Assembly (NCBI GenBank): GCA_019055375.1
Contig: JAHQIW010000010.1
Span: forward strand, 186,001-250,000
Origin: Parelaphostrongylus tenuis
Taxonomy: Eukaryota > Nematoda > Chromadorea > Rhabditida > Metastrongylidae
DNA length: 64,000 nucleotides
Direction of reading: 5' to 3'
The notes under the pieces are model-generated. The model was not told the origin of the DNA and ran no database searches. It saw only the letters and a program-made list of their open reading frames with translations. Shown one piece after another: positions 12,090 to 23,455 of this stretch (within the stretch, counting starts at the first letter, position 1; the number at the start of each line of letters is the position of its first letter). Made by a program: the position numbers and the translations under genes.

Positions 12090-13300
12090 AGTGGGACAGA
12101 AAAAGATTTTGGCTTCAACCACCACAGTATTCGATGATCATAGCAATTCGGAGAGATTTCTTCGGAAGGTAGTTAGTTTGATTGCCCTTTCAATTTGCTT
12201 TCATTTCCTCCTACTGAAGGAAATATGTTCTCTAAAATCATATTGCATTTCATCGCTGTGTAGTCACGTGAACAAACAAACATTTAGTGGTATAAAATAG
12301 TTTTTAGTGATATAAAAAACTTTAAACCTCGACCAGGAGGTGATCCCACATCTCACCTTCTTTTATGGGTCCGTGCTAAGCACTGCACCATCGGGCTTCT
12401 GCTCCGCTATCACACTTTCTGCGATACGGAGTATCCGTTACCAACAGTCAACGATTCGGTTTAGCAAGTATTTTAGTAAGTATCTATCGGCATAGTTAAA
12501 ACATCACACCATCGCTGTAAAGTGGTCAAATAGAGAATTTTGTCGATCACATTTCGTAATAGACCCAACTTATCAACAACAGCAACAATAGAGGGCTTTG
12601 AAATCCAACATGTCTATTTTTTCGTATTTAGAATTGCGTATTCAGAAATGATTGTAGCAGTAAAAGGGACCATTGTGTTTTTACAGCGAAAATAAAATTA
12701 TGTTTGTCATTCAGAAAAATTCTCGCTGAAGTTAGTTTTTTCTGCAGACATTTAGTAATCATTCGATAGCTTAAATCTTGTCGAATGCAATGAAGTGCTT
12801 GGCACTCAAAAAGAACTTTTTAGTGCGGCGTAGCAGCCACAAGAGCGTTAAGTTTCGCGAAGCGCAACATCGACATCAAACCGCCGTGCTTTGGCAGTAT
12901 GTGATTAGGAATTTCTCAACATGGCCGCTAAGCTACCATACTTTTCCAGGGCCAGAATTGCAAAATCCAATTAACGTTCTGATTTTCATTGCGCAAGAAG
13001 AAGTTTTTTTTTTGAAAAACCAAAAACTTTACTGGAATCAACAAGATTTAAGCTATAAAATGGCTGATAAAACTTCAGTGGAAAAGCTCTGGTCAGAAAG
13101 GAATTTTTCAGAGAGAAACATATTCTCATTTTTTCTTTTATGGCACAATATTAGAGCCATTTCAAAAATAAATTACAGCATTCAAATTGCTTCGATTTAA
13201 ACCAATGAATCTTGTGGAGGAGCCATTGCGAGTCTAAACTAACGCAACTCTCAAACTTGGGCAATTAAACTCAACCAATGGGTTTGAGTTTAAGTTAGAG
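12090..13300. other. Unassigned intergenic stretch
   Basis: A 140-codon open frame at 12,778-13,200 lacks similarity to anything I know, has low-complexity Phe/Asn-rich composition and lies in AT-rich DNA. I do not call it a gene. One copy of the dispersed TCATTCGATAGCTTAAATCT motif is at about 12,758. Confidence 0.4.
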
Positions 13301-13324
13301 GGTTTATGTTAGGTAGGACTCACA

Positions 13325-13770
13325 GTGGCTCGTCCAGCAGTTTTCTTCGACATCACCATTCGCGATAAAGCATTAGGCCGGATCACTATGAAGTTATACT
13401 TTAACACTGTGCCTAAAATGACCGGGAACTTCAAGAGATGCGCTTTGGTGAGAAAGCAATGGGCAGATGTGGCAAGCCGTTACACTTTAAGGGAGGAAAA
13501 TCCCATCGCATCATTTCAAACTTTATGATCCAAGGCGGAAATTCATTCACGCAATGGAACCAGTGGCGAGTTGCTCTATGGTGATAAGTTCCTAGATGAG
13601 AACTCTAACGAAGACACATGAGCCCCGGAGTTTTTCCTATGGGGAATGGCGATGCGCACGGATGGATCGCCGGGTTTCCTCTGTTCGGTGAGTGCAGAAT
13701 GGCTCAATAGTAAACACGTTGTGTTTGGTCGTGTCAATGAGGGTGTGGATGCCATGAAAGTAAGTTCATA
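13325..13770 (+). pseudogene. Cyclophilin A-type peptidyl-prolyl isomerase pseudogene
   Basis: Translation from 13,325 reads ARPAVFFDITIRDKALGRIT then [15 protein letters not shown], the N-terminus of cytosolic cyclophilins (prolyl cis-trans isomerases). In other frames it continues with [12 protein letters not shown] (the family's active-site HRIIPNFMIQGG), then CSVSAEWLNSKHVVFGRV and NEGVDAMK. The initiator is GTG, not ATG, and the frame changes several times with stops between. Similarity stops at GATGCCATGAAAGTAAGTTC, where a splice-donor-like GTAAGT follows, which suggests a fragment of an intron-bearing copy rather than a complete retrocopy. The catalytic Arg of HRII survives but no protein can be made. 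Confidence 0.85.
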
Positions 13771-13969
13771 TCCTTTTTAATATTTTCATGCACAAATAGC
13801 TGATATATGAAAACCCCGACTAGCCCCATTACAGACTATTGAGGTAACAATTAAAGCAGGTTCGAAACTGATAAATTAGCATGTCTTCGAGTCAACAGCA
13901 GGTATCGTAAAGCATACGCTTTTTGCTTGGGGTAATGACCGTTCAAGAAGTCAAACAAAGAAAGACAAA

Positions 13970-15200
13970 CCGTCTCTGAGCGAGAAAAGCTAGCTGTAGT
14001 TTGATTTCAAGAGAAACAAGACTGACTACAGTTTTCTCTGCAAGAGAACAAAGACAACTGCAACTTAACTCTTTTCTAAACAAGGTTAATAACTTTACAC
14101 CTCTAAAGCGGATAAAGTCGACTAGTCAGCTACATCTCACAGGCAAACATGAAAGGTCTGTCTTTGATGCGATTAGAATTGGCTACCCTCTGTCACTGAG
14201 GCGAAGCACAATAGTTACTTTCCATCCTTGAGGCTAACTATTCTAGTTACTGTATGTTTCTAGGGCGCACAAAACAGGTCACATCGTCCTCAAAAAGAAG
14301 CAGAGATTGCAACAGTCTACATCTGAGGAGAGCCAATTTAATTACAATCCACTTCAAAGGTGAACCAGGCTAGTTACATTCGCCCTCTTAGGCGGACAAG
14401 AGTGGCTAGAATCCGCCCCTGGAGCCAGTAATACTATCAACAATACTCTTACGGAGGAAAACGCTAATCATTCGAGGAGAACAACGCCAGGTACAGTTGG
14501 CGTCTAATACGAATCACACTGGCTTCAGATCGTCTTTGAGGCAAACAAGTTTGGCTACACTACCCGTAAGGCGAATCACTGACTATGCTTGTGAGGCTCA
14601 CCGCGCTAGCGACAGTCGTCTGCGAGGCTAACAAAACTGGCCCATAGTTCACTTTTATAGTTACCCATGCCAGCTGAGACCGCCTTTGAACCGATTAGCG
14701 CTAGCTCTACTCCACCTTTCAAGCGATCGAGACTGACTATGATCCCTCTTCGAAAGTTAAACATGACGGTAACAATGTATCACTGAAGCGAAAAAGGCCA
14801 ACTACAGTTCACTTTTGAGGCGAACAAAACAGGCTATACTCTGCCTTAGAGTGACTTCTCACCTAACGAGTGAGGCTGACTACGTTAGCGACAGTCCGCC
14901 TCTGAGGCGATTAAGCATAGCCGTAATTCACCTTTGGAGCTAACTATGTCTATGTCGCCTCTGGGATAATCCATTTCAATTATACTCCATCTTTGAGGCG
15001 ATCAAGACTGGTCACAATCTTCTTGGAAGGTTAACCATGACGGTAACAATTTATTACGAAGGTGAAAAAAGCCAACCGCAGTTTGCTTTTGAGACGAAAA
15101 AAACTGGCTTCACTCCACCATCGAGATGATTCACACTGCCTATGTTACAAGTCTGAAGCCACCTATGCTAGCCAAAGTTTCCTTCTAAGGCTAAGAAGGC
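13970..15200. repeat. Decayed tandem satellite, ~45 bp unit
   Basis: About 25 degenerate units built on a CCTCTGAGGCGAACAAAACT + GGCTACAGT theme (for example near 14,220, 14,375, 14,620, 14,810, 14,890 and 14,985). A larger period is visible: 14,727-14,848 (GATCGAGACTGACTATGATC, then CATGACGGTAACAAT) recurs at 15,000-15,119, about 273 bp on. No unit is perfect, so the array is old. Short open frames within it are incidental. Confidence 0.65.
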
Positions 15201-15356
15201 CGGCTTCAATCCACTTATGTGGGGGACCTGGCCTAGAGGGAGAGTATTTGCGTGAAGGCGCTTCTTTCAAGAGAAATGAAATGTGTTCAAAACAAGAATG
15301 TAGTCTAATAAATCGGCGTATATGTTCCAAGAGCCCGTTTTCTCTCTGTTCTGGGC

Positions 15357-15555
15357 AAATTGGTACCAGTCTGTTCTTAGACCTGTTTGGGAAAATATGG
15401 AGCACTAGCTCGATACAGCGGGAGGCCACCGCGAGTCATTGTAGAGGTCAGATATGCATTCAGTAACCTTAGACAATGACAGATGGAGACAAATGCATGG
15501 CACACTCCTCAAGGATTGACCAACGCCGAAAGCTTTGTCCTTCATCCTTTATTTA
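15357..15555 (+). mobile_element. SINE (family A), 5'-truncated
   Basis: Begins within the body at AAATTGGTACCAGTCTG and retains GCGGGAGGCCACCGCGAGTC, ATTGACCAACGCC and the AAAGCTTTGTCC 3' end. The tRNA-like head is absent. Confidence 0.65.
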
Positions 15556-15559
15556 TGTT

Positions 15560-17605
15560 TTCAGTGCAGAAATAACTATAGTGTGATAAGAAGAAAAACC
15601 TATGTAGATACCTCCACAAATCGGGAAATTCGAAATGCTAAAGCTTGCCAATGAGCAACTATCATCAGAATAAGAGCCGACTTGGAGCACTGAAGTTTGT
15701 GCGTAGAAGGTTGTAATCCTATGTAGCCAATTAGGGTTGTAGCAATAAAATTTTGGTACTTATCCGTTATTGCTACCCTGTTCCAGCTCTTTGGTAAGAA
15801 CGAGTTCTTTGCATCTTTCTAAAGTATCAGTGGTCACCCGGCTCGTCAGATCACAACAATTTTAATAGCCTGCTTTAGTTCCTAAATTGCTCGCTTATTG
15901 AGCTGTTAAAGTAAGGACAAAAGTTCGTTTCACATTCAACCATTTCATCGGACAAAATTTTCCCTCCAGACTTTCAATAATCATTTGATAACACAAACCT
16001 CGACGATTCTAGCAATCTGCTTGGTTTTTAGAAATGAAATCTTAGTGCGCTGTAAACGGTCGGAAGAAGTCTGCGTTTGCAAACTTGGCACCGGAAAAAG
16101 GGCTGGGTATTGGTTTCAATGTAGCGCTGCGCTAAACATCGTTTTCCTGAGTCACAGCGCATGCAGAGGGACGTTTTAGAAATGAACCACACTCGCCAAA
16201 TTTTTGAGATTTATGTTATTATACGAATACCAACTTTACAAAAAAAACGCAAAGCGCGTTTTTCTCATGGGATCGGACTAGAATGCACATAACGAAAATG
16301 ATTCAATGTTACGAAAGCTAATCTTCTTCTGAATGTTACAGCACCATAAAAAGTCGTTTTCAAAAACCAGGTACGCCATTGTAATTGTCGAGATTTGTGC
16401 TGCCGAATGATTATCCATGTTTTGCAAGAAAACTTCGTCTAGTAAAAAATATTTGAGCGTGAACTAAAATTTGTTTTCTTTGTCGTAGTTCAATAGAAAG
16501 GCCGTTTGAAAAGTTAAGTACATCACCGAAATTTCGCGATTCATGTCATCAACTACTAGAACTTCGAGCAAAAGCAAAAAACACGGTTTTTCTGAGCCAT
16601 TGAAACTGGGGAGAGATGATGGAAAAGTACAAAATTTGCTAGAGCACTTGCAAAAAACTTGATGCCTAAAGAATGCATCTTTTTCAATTTCCCCGGCTTC
16701 TTTGTGACCAACCCATAGCTTGTCAAATCCAGGTGTAACACCTCGATCGAATCGGGGGACACTGCGCTCTCAATAAACTGCCATAAACTTGTTCGCAACA
16801 GACCTCGTCACAGAGACAAAGACGAAGGAGATAAACAATTCAGGGATATGAACAGTCAAGCGCAAAATTACTTAGCTGATATCTTTTCACAAACAAAGCG
16901 GAATATAGCATTTCCGTACCTTGAGTTAAAGATCGATTAATAGAAAATTTTACCCCGAAATAATTTATCGGAAAATCTGAGGCTTCCATAGAAGCAGTTT
17001 CGCTGCCGTGTTATGGAGACAAAAGTCGGTTTTTGAAAAAAATTCATTTTTTTTGAAATGTACATTGTTGTTGTAAATAATGAAAGAATTTATTAACGAA
17101 AGACAATTTATATAAGTATATAGACATTTGATTTTAGAACAATTACTGTCACATTATTCAAATAAAAATCTCGAGAATTATAATTGAAAGTAGGTTGAAC
17201 TATACAAAGAGAAACGCGGTTGATATCGACTTGAATTGCAATACTCATCCGGCAATAAGTGGAACTGAGATAGAACAACAGTAAACAAGAGAAGGAGACT
17301 GAAAGTTCTATAAATAAAGATCGCTAACACTAATCAAGAATTTTCAGCATACAAAAAGTGTACTTAATTCTTCTCTAAGTGCGAATTTGAGAGCAACACA
17401 AATGAGATCTGTTATAAACCCAAAAATGTGCATAGATTCATTGAGCTATTAGGGGAATACAGTGGTGGAGTGAATGGAAAACTATAGAAAAAAATATAAT
17501 AATGACTACTTTATCTTCGATAGATCGTATATTTTACAGAAGATAGAATGCTATCAGTGCTAATTGATCGGGCAACACTTCACGGTTAAGAAACATGAGT
17601 ACTGC
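15560..17605. other. Stretch downstream of gon-4 with dispersed repeats
   Basis: AT-rich intergenic DNA downstream of the gon-4 stop codon. It includes weak copies of the dispersed TTCGATAGCTT-type motif (about 15,975 and 16,390). No gene is recognised. No canonical AATAAA is seen on the minus strand within 150 bases of the gon-4 stop; an AGATAAAG variant lies near 17,510. Confidence 0.45.
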
Positions 17606-17764
17606 TTAAAACAATGAGACCAAGAAATTAAGCCTCCGCTCTATGCTTGCACATGAATATGGTAGCTTACGAGCTAGATCCTTCACTATCTCCTCATTGC
17701 TGCCATCTATTTCATTGTACGTATTCAAAATTAATATATCCACTTCTTTCGTCCAGACAGGTTC
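17606..17764 (-). CDS. gon-4: gon-4 last exon, SANT/Myb-like domain
   Basis: [20 protein letters not shown] then [20 protein letters not shown] and RLNFLVSLF with a TAA stop. It matches the C-terminal WTREEDRIIL..RFRELM SANT-like domain of GON4L and ends at the same place. Acceptor GCCTTACAG; separated from exon 27 by a 7.3 kb repeat-filled intron. Confidence 0.95.
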   Translation of the reverse strand, partial: EPVWTKEVDILILNTYNEIDGSNEEIVKDLARKLPYSCASIERRLNFLVSLF

Positions 17765-18406
17765 CTGTAAGGCAAGAAATCTATTAGAGTATAACATGTA
17801 AACAAGAAACATCAGCGTACTGGAAAGTCGTGATTTGCTTCAGCAAAAAAGTGAGTGGTCTGATTGCGCAATCTCGGAAGTATACATGATCAAAGGCAGC
17901 ATGATAAAGGCACAATTAGTTCCGAATATTTACTCCTTCAAACCGTTTGGCGGAATAATCAGCGCTTTTTACGTTGACGCGCTGAAGAAGGTCAATCTAC
18001 TGCGCTTTACATCCTTTTAGATCAACAATCTTCAAACGCTAATTGTATATATTATATATATATATATATACTATATATATATATATATAAACTATAGAGC
18101 GCATGTGGCGCAATGGTTAGAGGTGCCCTGCGTCGCACACGAGGTCAATGGTTCGATCTCGCGCTCATGGCTCACCAAGCCAACCATCCCTCCGGGGTCG
18201 GTATTTGTCTCAGACTTGTCTGAGAAGATAAGCAGCACTGACTCGGTTCAGCGGGAGGCCTCTGCGAGTCATTGTAAAGGCCAGATATGCATCCAATCAC
18301 CTCAAACGAAGTTGAAAATTGAAGTCGAATGCATGGCGCATACCTCAAAGATTGACCAACGCCGAGAGCTTTATCCTTTTTTTTTATCCTTTTATATAAC
18401 TAATAC

Positions 18407-18446
<40 letters not shown>

Positions 18447-20741
18447 GTATATGTATGTATGTATGCATGTATATATCCCTTTGCGAACGGAGCCATTCTC
18501 GGCTGGTGGGAGCCTCGGACGGCTTATGAAGAGGGGCTGCCGGCGTCTCCTCCAAGGCTAATGTGGTAGTTTTCTGATGAGTTAATACTTTTTCATCAAT
18601 AAATAAGATTTCTGTATTAGTAATTGATCAAATATGATAAAACAGACTTCAATAAGGTTTTTTCTACTAGAAATAACGTAGATGCTTCATTCATAATTCA
18701 TACTTTCAAAAGGAAGAATCGAGTATTCATAAAAAGGCAATATTTATACCATTTATCGAACATTTCTACGATTATTCCTACTTATCCACAATTACGTCAA
18801 ATTTGTCCTTTTTCTACGAGTTTCTATATATTTTATCACGTAAAGTGCATAACATTCATCATAGTGCCTAAAGATTGGAAAACACTAATAGTTCCTAAAA
18901 AATAGTGTTGCTTATTACATGCGATCCCACTTCGTCAAAATTTCTCAATATTTCACTTGATTTACAGTGCACTTCAGATTGCCATTTCTCAAATCAATGC
19001 GTAATTTCGTTCCAATTTTTCATTCATAGTTGTTCTATGGGAAGAAGAGATGAAGGTGTAGCGATTCCTCCCCGTTACATTCATCCTTCTTGAGCTCGTT
19101 GGTGAAAACGTATTTTTTAATTTTCTAAAATGTTTTAACAGTCACGCGATAGCTAAATTCAAGTAGATTTGAACGATGTATGTTGATTTAAACAGCCTGT
19201 TTCCTTCGCCGTAGCAGTTGAAAGAATACTTTGTTTGATATTCAAGTATTTCTCGTCGGATGAAGGTTTTTTCATAAGCTCATCATATTCATTGGATAGA
19301 TCGAATCTTAGCAATTCCAACCATATACTTGGTTTCTGGAAAGGACTTTTGGAATGCAGTAACAATCAAGATTAGAATTCGCAAACTTGGATCATTTTTC
19401 ATGAACGCATCCTATTTTGACCTTTTGGGAAAAACGCTATTTCTGATTTTTTCATAGTTATAACAACCATTCGATAGCTCAGCTCTCGGGAACTTTGAAG
19501 GCATGCTTCATCTTTTGAAATTCTTACTTAATACAATCTAACACTATAAATAAAAATATCTTTCACAATCAAGTATTTCTCGCCCAACAAAAATTTTTCG
19601 CTAGACTTTTGATGATTTTTCGACAGTTTGAATCTCGACCATTTCCACAGAAACTTTGTTTTTGAAAATAACTCCTTATTGTACTGCAGCAGTCAAAAGT
19701 ACTTACGTTTCGCAGTTACTGATATGTTGCTAGAGGCGCGCTGATTTGGGGCCAAAGTCGCGAAATCCCATTCTTCGGAGAGCGGAAACCGATATTCTTC
19801 TAACTGTTACAGCTCTTTAAGAAATCCTCTACAAAAATAACTAAGTCTTTGTAATTGCTGAAACTTGCATTATCGAATGGTTTTTAACTGTTTGTATAAA
19901 AAACTTTATAAGGCAAGAAATCCTCAAATGTGAGACAAAATATTTCGAGTGCACTGTGCAAAAAAAAGAAGTCGTTCGAGAAACATATTATACCATTCAA
20001 ATTAACCTGACTTCAGCTATAGAATGAACACTAATAATCTAGTGGAATAAGTCTTTTCCAGAAAAAACTAGGGGCTCACGTGCGCTATCCTTATGATACA
20101 ATTGCAAGTGACAAAAATTGGCGTTATTTTTCTCAGAAATACGTTTGTAAAAGTTCTTTATGATAAAAAGGTTTTGTTGGCAAAAAAAAAATTGGTGAGA
20201 ACTATAAATTGACTAAGTAATCCCAAAAAAATCCGCCATGAATTAGAAAAATTATCGAGACTGCGAACATAATCTGTTATTATTCATTATTGAAATCTAC
20301 AATGGATTCATTGTCAAATAACAAGCTTAGTGTTAGAATAAGAACTTTTCAAGTTACCGATTGATTACTGAACATCAAGAAGATATAAGAAATTGCTCAA
20401 CAACAGTTTTAAAATATACTACTTTTCAGCAAAAATGTGGTTTTCTCTAAAAGCGAGTTTGGGAAGCATTAGCGTCACCAAAATCAATTATACAGGACCC
20501 TCATCAATCACATATTTTGTCGCTTTTTCGATGACAATGTTCCTTGTGAGCCTTATCAACCCGAATTTCTATTGAAGCACGCTGCGCGCTCAGTTGAGGG
20601 TCACATTGACCCTCATCGCCCGCAAAGGGATATATATATATACATATATAGTTATAATCATTTTTACTATTTTTTATTTAATCACGTTACATTATTATAA
20701 CTATTATATATATACATATATATATATACATATATATATAC

Positions 20742-20776
<35 letters not shown>

Positions 20777-23374
20777 CATATATAAATCAGTCGCGAGAGC
20801 ACGTGGCGCATCCACAGGTGGTGGCTAGTGGAACAAACGCGAACCAAAAGCCACCTTTGCTTCCCAGAGACGCAGGTTCAAGTGATGAACTCCCTGCTTC
20901 TGCAGCGCCGATTTGACAAAACGCCATTTCTACGAGCCAAATCGGCCAAAAGCCTGCAATCAAGCGGCTGGGAAGTACATGGGAGGCCGTTAGGAGTCGC
21001 CTCCAACAAGTAAGCTCCTCTTGCTCCTCCGAGAGAGACTGGCAAGCTACTCGTAAGAACCTAGCCGCCACGTTCAGAGCCTAACAAGCTACACGTTGGG
21101 TATTAAAATGCTAGCAATGAATATGGGCCGCATTTTTTCTGATCCCGAAAGAGCCCCTGGTATGGCAGGGCTAGGTAGGACGAGTACGGAGAGGCTGCTA
21201 GAATCTCAGGGCCAAAGTAGCCTGCCAAAATCGAAACGGACTAAGATGACGATCTGTACCTACAATGCAAGAGCACTTCTTCACAAATCCGCCGTAGAAG
21301 ATCCACTGATCCAAGCAAGAAAGATATGGCACGATCATTGACCTGGCTGAGACAAGATGACGCCATCCTTTCCACGCTGTTTATGACACCGGAGAAGAAC
21401 TGTTTCTTGGAACATGCGATCGTAAAGGTGTCGCCGGCGCTGGCGTCCTCTTCAAATCAAATTTGACCGTGAACATCGATTTACTTGAACAATCAACAAC
21501 CCGTATCGGACGATTACGGTTGAGACGATGTGGTTCAATGCGGGCTTTGACCATCTTCTTTGCTTACGCACCAGCATCAAGCTATGACGAAGACGAAGTC
21601 GAAGCGTTGTATATGAACATCGAAAGATTCTTCAGAGAAGACCATACCATCTTTAGGGTCACTGTTGGCGCTTTTAATGCGAAAACTGGACCTAGGAGAC
21701 CGTCTGAAGAATGTCACAATGGGACCCACGGACTAGAATGGAATGAACAGGGTAAAAGGCTATCCGAGTGAGATCATGACGACCCAAACCATACATGGTA
21801 ACTCACAATTCTAGAAGCCTCACCCTCAACAGTGGACTTGGGAGTCTCCCAATGGAGAGTACCAAAACGAGATATACCAGATCTTAGTAAACGAAGGTTT
21901 TGCCTGACCAAGCCGCAGTTGTTTCTTATGTTCTACACGGGATCAGACCATCGCTTCCTTTGCGCAACGTTCTGTTTTCGCGAAAAAGAGAGAAAGCCGC
22001 TAAATTCAAACGACGAAGTCCCAAAACTACCATGAACGCCAAAATATCTCTATTCTTCAACAATATTACCATCGACATAAGAAGAGGGGTTCGACAAGGC
22101 GATACAATTCCGCCAAAATTATTCACTGTCACCCTCCAAAACGTCATGCGAACATTAGAATGGGGCGATATGGGAGTGAAAATTGACTAAAACAATCAAA
22201 CCATCATCGCTTTGCTGATGATATCGTCCTCATGACACCAAGCATCAGCCAAGCGAACAAATGTGAACCGATTTCGACAACGGCTGTGGAAAGATTGGTC
22301 TTCAACTAAATCTAACGAAAACGATGTTCATGAGGAACGGATGAGCTTTGAATGCCTCATTTATGCTCAAAGGAACGAAAATCTCCGAATGCTCCAGTTA
22401 CGTCTACCAAGGTCGTGAAATCAACAAAATGAACCTAGCTCCTGAGTTGAGCAGGAGAAACGAGCGGCTTGGGGAACGTTTTAGAGCACTGACGATGTAG
22501 TGAAGAGGACAAAGAACATCCGAATCCGTGCCCACCTTTTCGACTCGACGATCATCTTCCTGTCCTAACGTATGTAGCAGAAACCTGGTCCCTACGTACG
22601 CAGGATGAAAGGTCTTTTGGCGTTATTGAACGCACAGTCGAAAGGTCGACGGTGGGAGTATCCCGTATCTCGCAAATGAGAGAAAGGATCCGAAGTTTCG
22701 ACCCACGTCAAAGATCGAAGATCAAAGACGCCGTTCTACACGCCAGGATATCGAAAATAAGGTGGACCGGACAACTGATGCACTTCAGCAACAACCGATA
22801 GACGAGAGCCGTTGCCGAGTGGATACCTCGGCACATCAAGCGCTCTACAGGAAGACCACCGACCGGTAGTTCGATTTTTTCACGAAAGGCTTAGAAGAAA
22901 GATATATAGCTCAGCGAATCCCTAGAGCGAGGGGGACCACTGGGCTACTCGTGCACGCGATATGGAAAAATCAATGTGTAGCTGGTATCCCCTCTGGAGT
23001 CACTCGATGATCAACGGGACGATAGGTGATATATACATATAATTACATACAAATATAATATATACATATGTATATATATGTGTACATAAGCATATATATA
23101 TATATATATATATGTATACATATATATGGGGAGCGCCGTGGCCGAGTGGTTGCGATGCTCGTCGCGGTGCGCGTAAAGTCTAGCTCCACTCCCACCTCTC
23201 TCCGGCAGTCAAGGACATCACCCTAGGGAACGCCACAGCAAGGCTACTCTCGATATTGCAAAGGATACTCGCTAAACCAGTATTATACAACCTTCAAGAA
23301 AAAGGCTAAAAAACGAAGTAAAAGCTAGAAGTAGTGAGACTCATTGAAGGCGGATCAATAAGGTGTCTAAAAGC

Positions 23375-23455
<81 letters not shown>

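Noticed and set aside
12778..13200. 140-codon plus-strand open frame
   Set aside because: No recognised similarity, low-complexity composition and no splice or transcript evidence in AT-rich intergenic DNA.
18105..18569. 154-codon open frame beginning [15 protein letters not shown]
   Set aside because: Translation of a SINE plus its microsatellite; the same peptide recurs at other SINE copies.
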